Shown: piece after piece, positions 5,114-5,396 of the stretch
How the letters are laid out: each line of letters starts with the position of its first letter
Position numbering within the stretch: position 1 is the first letter of the stretch
NCBI GenBank assembly: GCA_007131465.1
Contig: SLQN01000129.1
Coordinates: 1-5,396 of the forward strand
Source of the DNA: Paracoccaceae bacterium
GTDB lineage: Bacteria; Pseudomonadota; Alphaproteobacteria; Rhodobacterales; Rhodobacteraceae
Reading direction: 5' to 3'
Length of the DNA stretch: 5,396 nt
Position numbers and translations under genes: made by a program
The notes under the pieces: generated by a model
The model's database searches: none
Told to the model about the DNA's origin: nothing
What the model saw: only the letters and a program-made list of their open reading frames with translations

Positions 5114-5396
5114 TCAGCGCAGCGGCACGACACAGTCGCAGATGCGCAGCCGCACCCGCGCGCCCACATCGATCATCGCGCCCGCGCCTGAGATCACGAG
5201 CATGCAGCGCTCGCCTTCCTGCACCCAGTAAAGCTGGTCATGGCCGCGAAATTCGCGTCCGACAACCGATGCCGGGCCGTCCGGGTCAGCTTCCAGCATG
5301 ATCTGTTCAGGCCGCACCGACAGCGATACGGCCCCATTCGCCGCGCGCGACAAAGGCAAAGTTCCGAATTCGGTCTTTACCTCCATGCCCGAGGCC
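5114..5396 (-). CDS. ABC transporter ATP-binding protein, C-terminal TOBE-domain end (runs off the right edge)
   Basis: The C-terminal 93 or so residues of an importer ATPase. The frame is open from the right edge to a TGA at 5114-5116; the nucleotide-binding domain (Walker A, signature, Walker B) lies outside the window. What is visible matches a TOBE_2-type regulatory domain as in PotA/FbpC/MalK-class ATPases: VSLSVRPEQIMLE near the start, then VVGREFRGHDQLYWVQEG, LVISG and a final VGARVRLRI strand before the end VVPLR. An ATG at 5384-5386 is internal; the frame continues upstream of it (Gly, Ser, Ala), so it is not taken as the start. The substrate (iron, polyamine, thiamine, sugar or phosphonate-like) cannot be decided from this end. 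It converges on trpF with 25 bp between the stops. Confidence 0.82.
   Translation of the reverse strand, partial: ASGMEVKTEFGTLPLSRAANGAVSLSVRPEQIMLEADPDGPASVVGREFRGHDQLYWVQEGERCMLVISGAGAMIDVGARVRLRICDCVVPLR

Noticed and set aside
5074..5123. GCTGCGC and GCGCAGC as a terminator stem between trpF and the ABC-transporter gene
   Set aside because: The 36-nt loop, location inside both coding ends and lack of a T-run make it an unlikely terminator; such pairs arise often in GC-rich sequence.

Overview
The window is about 63% GC by eye and reads as ordinary chromosomal core from an alphaproteobacterium, most likely a member of the Rhodobacteraceae (Roseobacter/Rhodobacter/Paracoccus relatives). 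I base this on the character of the S1, RlmJ and IHF-beta proteins, the strong G/C preference at third codon positions and the rpsA-ihfB-lapA-trpF order. The placement rests on remembered family features, not on a search.

Layout, left to right. (1) 1-747, minus strand: the N-terminal 249 residues of a PLP-dependent class I/II aminotransferase, cut by the left edge just after its PLP lysine and phosphate-binding arginine. (2) 748-856: a short divergent intergenic region holding a small dyad in front of rlmJ. (3) 857-1636, plus strand: rlmJ, the 23S rRNA A2030 N6-methyltransferase. (4) 1637-1891: a 255-bp gap and presumptive rpsA leader, with a terminator-like hairpin, a second hairpin near the rpsA ribosome-binding site, and a 7-codon reading frame that abuts the rpsA start. 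(5) 1892-3571: rpsA, ribosomal protein S1 with six S1 repeats. (6) 3572-3780: a strong intrinsic terminator, a second perfect hairpin and an AT-rich probable promoter. (7) 3781-5088: a tight probable operon ihfB-lapA-trpF (gaps of 6 and 9 bp) encoding the beta subunit of integration host factor, a small LapA-type membrane protein, and phosphoribosylanthranilate isomerase of tryptophan synthesis. (8) 5114-5396, minus strand: the C-terminal TOBE-domain end of an ABC-transporter ATPase, convergent with trpF and cut by the right edge.

The genes centre on translation (rRNA methylation, S1), nucleoid architecture (IHF), envelope biogenesis (LapA) and tryptophan synthesis. The strong terminator after rpsA suggests that rpsA and ihfB-lapA-trpF are at least partly separate transcription units. 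I see no mobile element, CRISPR array, tRNA or rRNA gene, and no sign of a novel multi-gene system. The points worth a second look are regulatory: the rpsA leader, the dyad before rlmJ, the tandem hairpins after rpsA, and lapA occurring without lapB.
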